From Pseudomonas fluorescens Q2-87 (GTDB taxonomy: Bacteria; Pseudomonadota; Gammaproteobacteria; Pseudomonadales; Pseudomonadaceae), in assembly GCF_000281895.1 (NCBI RefSeq), contig NZ_CM001558.1, positions 2,980,556 to 3,044,555 of the forward strand: a stretch of DNA of 64,000 nt, given 5' to 3'. The number at the start of each line of letters is the position of its first letter. Positions within the stretch are counted from its first letter, which is position 1. The notes under the pieces are model-generated. The model saw only the letters and a list, made by a program, of their open reading frames with translations, had not been told where the DNA came from and did not search any database. The position numbers were made by a program, and so were the translations under genes. This document shows positions 60,827 to 64,000 of the stretch, piece by piece.

Positions 60827-61933
60827 TCAGTTCCCGTGGTCGTCGAAGCCGTCGAAGAAACTCGCCACATGGCCGGCGTCCAGCGCCTGCAGGGTTGGCG
60901 GGTTCCAGCGCGGGTTCTTGTCTTTGTCGATCAGCAAGGCGCGCACGCCTTCGATCAGGTCGCCACGCTCGAACCATTGGCGGTCCAGGTGCAGCTCCAG
61001 GGCAAAACAGTTTTCCAGGCTCAGGTGCCGACCGCGGCGCAACATCTCCAGGGTCACGGCCATGGCCAGGGGTGAACGGGTCTCCAGCAGGTCGGCAGTC
61101 TTGGTCGCCCATTCATGGCTGTTGGCAACCGTGACCTGGCGCAGCTGCTCGACCATGCTCGGCAGGTCGGGCAGGGCAAAGAAATGATCGATGGCCGGCC
61201 GCAGGTCGGCCAAGGGCGGGGCAGGGAGCTGCTGCAAACCGAGCTTCGCCAGCAGGCTTTGCAGGTCCTTGAGTGGCGTGTCATGCCACTCCAGCCGGTC
61301 GAGACGCTCATCGAGCTGTCCGAGCTTGCGGCTGTCCAGATACCAGTCGGCCAGGCCGCAATACAACGCGTCGGCGGCACGGATCTGCACGCCACTGACC
61401 CCCAGGTAGATGCCCAGCTCCCCGGGAATGCGCGGCAGGAAATAACTGCCGCCCACGTCAGGGAAATAACCGATCCCGACTTCCGGCATGCCCAGGCGGC
61501 TGCGTTCGGTGACGACCCGCAGGTCGGCGCCTTGCACCAGCCCCATGCCACCGCCCAGTACGAAGCCATCCATCAAGGCGAGGATCGGTTTGCGGTAGTG
61601 GTGGATCGTCAGGTCGAGGGCATATTCCTCGACGAAAAATGCTTCATGCAGCGTGTCGCCTTGCCGGTGGCTGTCGTACAGCGAACGGATATCGCCGCCA
61701 GCGCAAAAGGCTTTGTCGCCAGCACCACGCAACACCACGGCGTGGATCTGTGGATCGAGTGCCCAGGTGTCGAGCTGTTGCTGCAAGCTGCGCACCATGC
61801 CCAGGGTGAGGGCATTGAGGCCGGAGGGGCGGTTCAGGGTCAAGTGGCCGATGTGATTGCGGACCTCGGCCAGTATTTCTTGAACGTGGGCCTCGACGGT
61901 TCCGGCGGCTTGGGATGAAACCTGAGCTGTCAT
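60827..61933 (-). CDS. 3-hydroxyisobutyryl-CoA hydrolase (crotonase family)
   Basis: A 368-residue crotonase-fold protein; start MTAQVSSQAAG at 61933 with GGGAG. It is longer than hydratases and has LTLNRPSGLNALTL, FCAGGDIRSLYDSH, MDGFVLGGGMGLVQGAD, MPEVGIGYFPDVGGSYFLP and a C-terminal part NPRWNPPTLQAL, all typical of HIBCH. It hydrolyses 3-hydroxyisobutyryl-CoA in the valine pathway. Cotranscribed with the dehydrogenase after it. Confidence 0.9.
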   Translation of the reverse strand: MTAQVSSQAAGTVEAHVQEILAEVRNHIGHLTLNRPSGLNALTLGMVRSLQQQLDTWALDPQIHAVVLRGAGDKAFCAGGDIRSLYDSHRQGDTLHEAFFVEEYALDLTIHHYRKPILALMDGFVLGGGMGLVQGADLRVVTERSRLGMPEVGIGYFPDVGGSYFLPRIPGELGIYLGVSGVQIRAADALYCGLADWYLDSRKLGQLDERLDRLEWHDTPLKDLQSLLAKLGLQQLPAPPLADLRPAIDHFFALPDLPSMVEQLRQVTVANSHEWATKTADLLETRSPLAMAVTLEMLRRGRHLSLENCFALELHLDRQWFERGDLIEGVRALLIDKDKNPRWNPPTLQALDAGHVASFFDGFDDHGN

Positions 61934-62067
61934 CGCTAACTCCCTGCTTTTATTATTCTTTACGAATTGATTCGCGCGTACCCGAGCAGGATCGTACCAG
62001 CGCAAATTTGCATAGCACAACCCGGATACGTGCAGGTCCTGTCTGCATATTTATAGCAGCCCCAGGA

Positions 62068-62775
62068 TCAACCGCGACCCGAAAGCACCTCCGTGATGCT
62101 GCGACGCTTGGCATTGCGCTCGCTGATGTGAATCAACTGCTCGAGATCTTCCGGGGTCACGTCGAAGAATGCCTCCATTTCCGCCAGGGCCTGCTTCAAG
62201 TCTTCAGCGGTGATGGCCTGCCGGTCGACGGGGGGATGGTCCGCGGGGACGACGGCCACCGGCTCGCTGGCCCGTTTCGGATAGCGCACCCGAGTCAGAT
62301 TGTTATAGGCCAGCGCGAAGGCGAGCAGGCCGGAGCCGGCCAGCATCGCGGCACCGACGGCCTGCCAGTCCAGGGCAACGATGGAGGCGTCGGCCAACAC
62401 CAGCGTGGCCGCCAGGGCACCCGCCGGAGGATGCAGGCAACGCAGCCAGCACATCAGCACCAACGCCATGCCCGCCGCCAGGCAAGCGCTGCCCAAGGTG
62501 CGGCCCAACACATGGGCCACCAACAGCGCAACGACCGAGGCGCACAGGTAACCGCCGAAAATCGACCAGGGTTGGGCGAGGGCGCCCGATGACACCGCGA
62601 ATAAGAGCACCGCCGATGCGCCCAAGGGGCCGATCAGGTGCTGCGCGACTTCAAGGCCGAAGACCTGGCCACAGAGCCAGACACTGAACAAGGTCCCCAA
62701 CGCCATGCCGATGGCGGCACGGCTCCATTCGGTGGGACGAGTATTGATTGCAGCGGGGAACCAGCGAGAAAGCAT
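62068..62775 (-). CDS. HPP-family membrane protein
   Basis: A 235-residue protein with about five membrane helices in the first 165 residues (AAIGMALGTLFSVWLCGQVF, IGPLGASAVLLFAVSSGALA, CLHPPAGALAATLVLAD, MLAGSGLLAFALAYNNL). LHPPAGA is the HPP signature. The C-terminal 60 residues are soluble (DRQAITAEDLKQALAEME). Some HPP proteins carry nitrite into chloroplasts; whether this one is a transporter is unknown. Confidence 0.88.
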   Translation of the reverse strand: MLSRWFPAAINTRPTEWSRAAIGMALGTLFSVWLCGQVFGLEVAQHLIGPLGASAVLLFAVSSGALAQPWSIFGGYLCASVVALLVAHVLGRTLGSACLAAGMALVLMCWLRCLHPPAGALAATLVLADASIVALDWQAVGAAMLAGSGLLAFALAYNNLTRVRYPKRASEPVAVVPADHPPVDRQAITAEDLKQALAEMEAFFDVTPEDLEQLIHISERNAKRRSITEVLSGRG

Positions 62776-62947
62776 TCAGCGAAAATCCAAAAAACGAACA
62801 AAAAAGGGGCTTACCGGATAATCCCTGAAAGCCCTTTAAGTGTTCCAACAGTTGGGGGAGGAACGCCGCACAGTGTGCCGTCCGCCACTCCTGCTTACAA
62901 ATTCATATTAATGCTGCTTGAGTTCATTAATTTTGAGGTAAGGGACT

Positions 62948-64000
62948 TCATGCGGTTCTGGACGCCTGAAACCAGTTTTGCTCGGCGAGGGGCAGGGTGT
63001 GCGACTGGCCGCGCCCCATCGGGAAGTATGTGAACCCTTTGTCTGCCATGCGCTCGGGGTCATACAGGTTGCGTCCGTCGAACACCACTGGCGCCTTGAG
63101 TCGCTGTTGGATCAAGTTGAAATCCGGCGCCTTGAACGGCTGCCATTCGGTACAAATGATCAGGGCATCGGCGCCTGGCAATACCGATTCCGGTGTGCCC
63201 ATCAGCATAAGCTTCGGCTCGTTGGGGTAGAGCAGTTGGGTCTGCTGCATGGCTTCTGGATCGAAGGCGCGGACACTGGCGCCCGCCGCCCATAGCGATT
63301 CCAGGAGGGTGCGACTCGGCGCATCGCGCATGTCGTCGGTGTTGGGCTTGAAAGCCAAACCCCACAGCGCGAAGGTCCTGCCCCGCAGATCGCCCTTGTA
63401 GAACGCGTTGATGCGTTCGAACAGCTTGTGCTTCTGCCGCCGGTTGATGGACTCCACCGCTTGCAGCAGGTCGCTGGAGCAGTTGGCTTGCTCAGCCGTG
63501 TGGATCAGGGCGCGCATGTCCTTGGGGAAACACGAGCCGCCGTAGCCACAGCCCGGATAGATGAAGTGATAGCCGATGCGCGAGTCGGCGCCGATCCCCA
63601 GGCGCACCGACTCGATGTCCGCCCCGAGGTGTTCGGCCAGTTCCGCGATCTGGTTGATGAAGCTGATCTTCGTCGCCAGCATGCCGTTGGCCGCGTATTT
63701 GGTCAGCTCGGCGCTGCGCAGGTCCATGAACAGGACCCGATCGTGGTTGCGATTGAACGGTGCGTACAGGTCGCGCATGGTTTCCCGTACTTCCTCGCGC
63801 TCGCAGCCAATGACGATGCGATCCGGGCGACGGCAATCGGCGACTGCCGAACCTTCCTTTAGAAATTCAGGATTGGAGACGATATCGAATTGCAACAAGC
63901 GACCGGCCTTGAGCAGGCATTTATCGATGTGCGTGCGCAGCACATCGCCAGTGCCCACCGGCACGGTGGATTTCTCTACGAGAATGACGGGATGCTCGCG
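62948..64000 (-). CDS. ugd: UDP-glucose 6-dehydrogenase, N-terminus cut off
   Basis: At least 350 residues, running off the right edge; the first in-window residues are REHPVILVEKSTVPVGTG. It has FDIVSNPEFLKEGSA, the catalytic Cys in GCGYGGSCFPKDMRAL, LWGLAFKPNTDDMRDAPS and ICTEWQPFKAPDF. It oxidises UDP-glucose twice to UDP-glucuronate with NAD. That product is the substrate of the epimerase at 49055, and is used for galacturonate or other uronic-acid sugars. The gene lacks about 90 N-terminal residues here. Confidence 0.93.
   Translation of the reverse strand, partial: REHPVILVEKSTVPVGTGDVLRTHIDKCLLKAGRLLQFDIVSNPEFLKEGSAVADCRRPDRIVIGCEREEVRETMRDLYAPFNRNHDRVLFMDLRSAELTKYAANGMLATKISFINQIAELAEHLGADIESVRLGIGADSRIGYHFIYPGCGYGGSCFPKDMRALIHTAEQANCSSDLLQAVESINRRQKHKLFERINAFYKGDLRGRTFALWGLAFKPNTDDMRDAPSRTLLESLWAAGASVRAFDPEAMQQTQLLYPNEPKLMLMGTPESVLPGADALIICTEWQPFKAPDFNLIQQRLKAPVVFDGRNLYDPERMADKGFTYFPMGRGQSHTLPLAEQNWFQASRTA

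Overview
The window looks like a chromosomal segment of a fluorescent Pseudomonas, most likely the P. fluorescens complex. GC is high throughout. It carries a PvdQ-type pyoverdine acylase beside an FpvR-like anti-sigma factor, a VanA/VanB/VanR vanillate demethylase locus, a nirBD assimilatory nitrite reductase, and many REP/REPIN-type palindromes in the gaps. About 53 protein genes were called. I saw no tRNA, rRNA, CRISPR array, IS element or prophage, so this reads as core plus accessory chromosome and not as a mobile island. Species assignment is inference from gene content.

Layout. 1-3831: a cut-off alpha/beta hydrolase, a DUF411 copper-type protein, a Cache-domain chemoreceptor, a tiny membrane protein and a Fur-like winged-helix regulator. 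4126-7544: pvdQ convergent with an fpvR-like gene. 7729-12567: a 1612-residue toxin-like protein with a C-terminal HExxH zincin motif. 12811-17084: dpkA, vanR, and the divergent vanA-vanB operon with two GGATCC-centred VanR operators around a strong promoter. 17106-22747: a LysR regulator divergent from an amine or imino-acid oxidation module (FAD oxidase, 2Fe-2S subunit, FAD/2Fe-2S subunit, RidA, binding protein, GlcG-like protein). 22961-24928: AraC and LysE pair, and a cysteine-packed copper-storage-type protein. 25158-30251: a 1697-residue toxin-like protein with leucine-rich repeats.

30262-39336: a methyltransferase, two L,D-transpeptidase-type proteins, a quinone reductase/TetR pair with repeated operators, two GH13 glucan enzymes and an SDR. 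39337-42819: nirBD, preceded by a predicted sigma-54 promoter and a long leader that ends in an intrinsic terminator just before nirB. 42969-48900: CBS protein, a small unknown, M42 peptidase, DUF1348/TetR pair, pssA and an AraC regulator. 49055-52619: a four-gene cassette (UDP-GlcA epimerase, GT2, LAB_N membrane protein, GT39) that looks built to make UDP-galacturonate and attach it to lipid A or core sugar. A UDP-glucose dehydrogenase at the right edge could supply UDP-glucuronate.

52912-61933: a branched-chain acyl-CoA degradation block (acyl-CoA synthetase, SDR, thiolase, two acyl-CoA dehydrogenases, enoyl-CoA hydratase, 3-hydroxyisobutyryl-CoA hydrolase). It is split by a nine-copy tandem array of a 133-134 bp REPIN unit (58497-59663). 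62068-64000: an HPP membrane protein and the partial UDP-glucose dehydrogenase. The least ordinary items are the two giant toxin-like proteins, the mosaic REPIN array, the nirB leader, the uronic-acid cassette and the FAD/FeS/RidA module.
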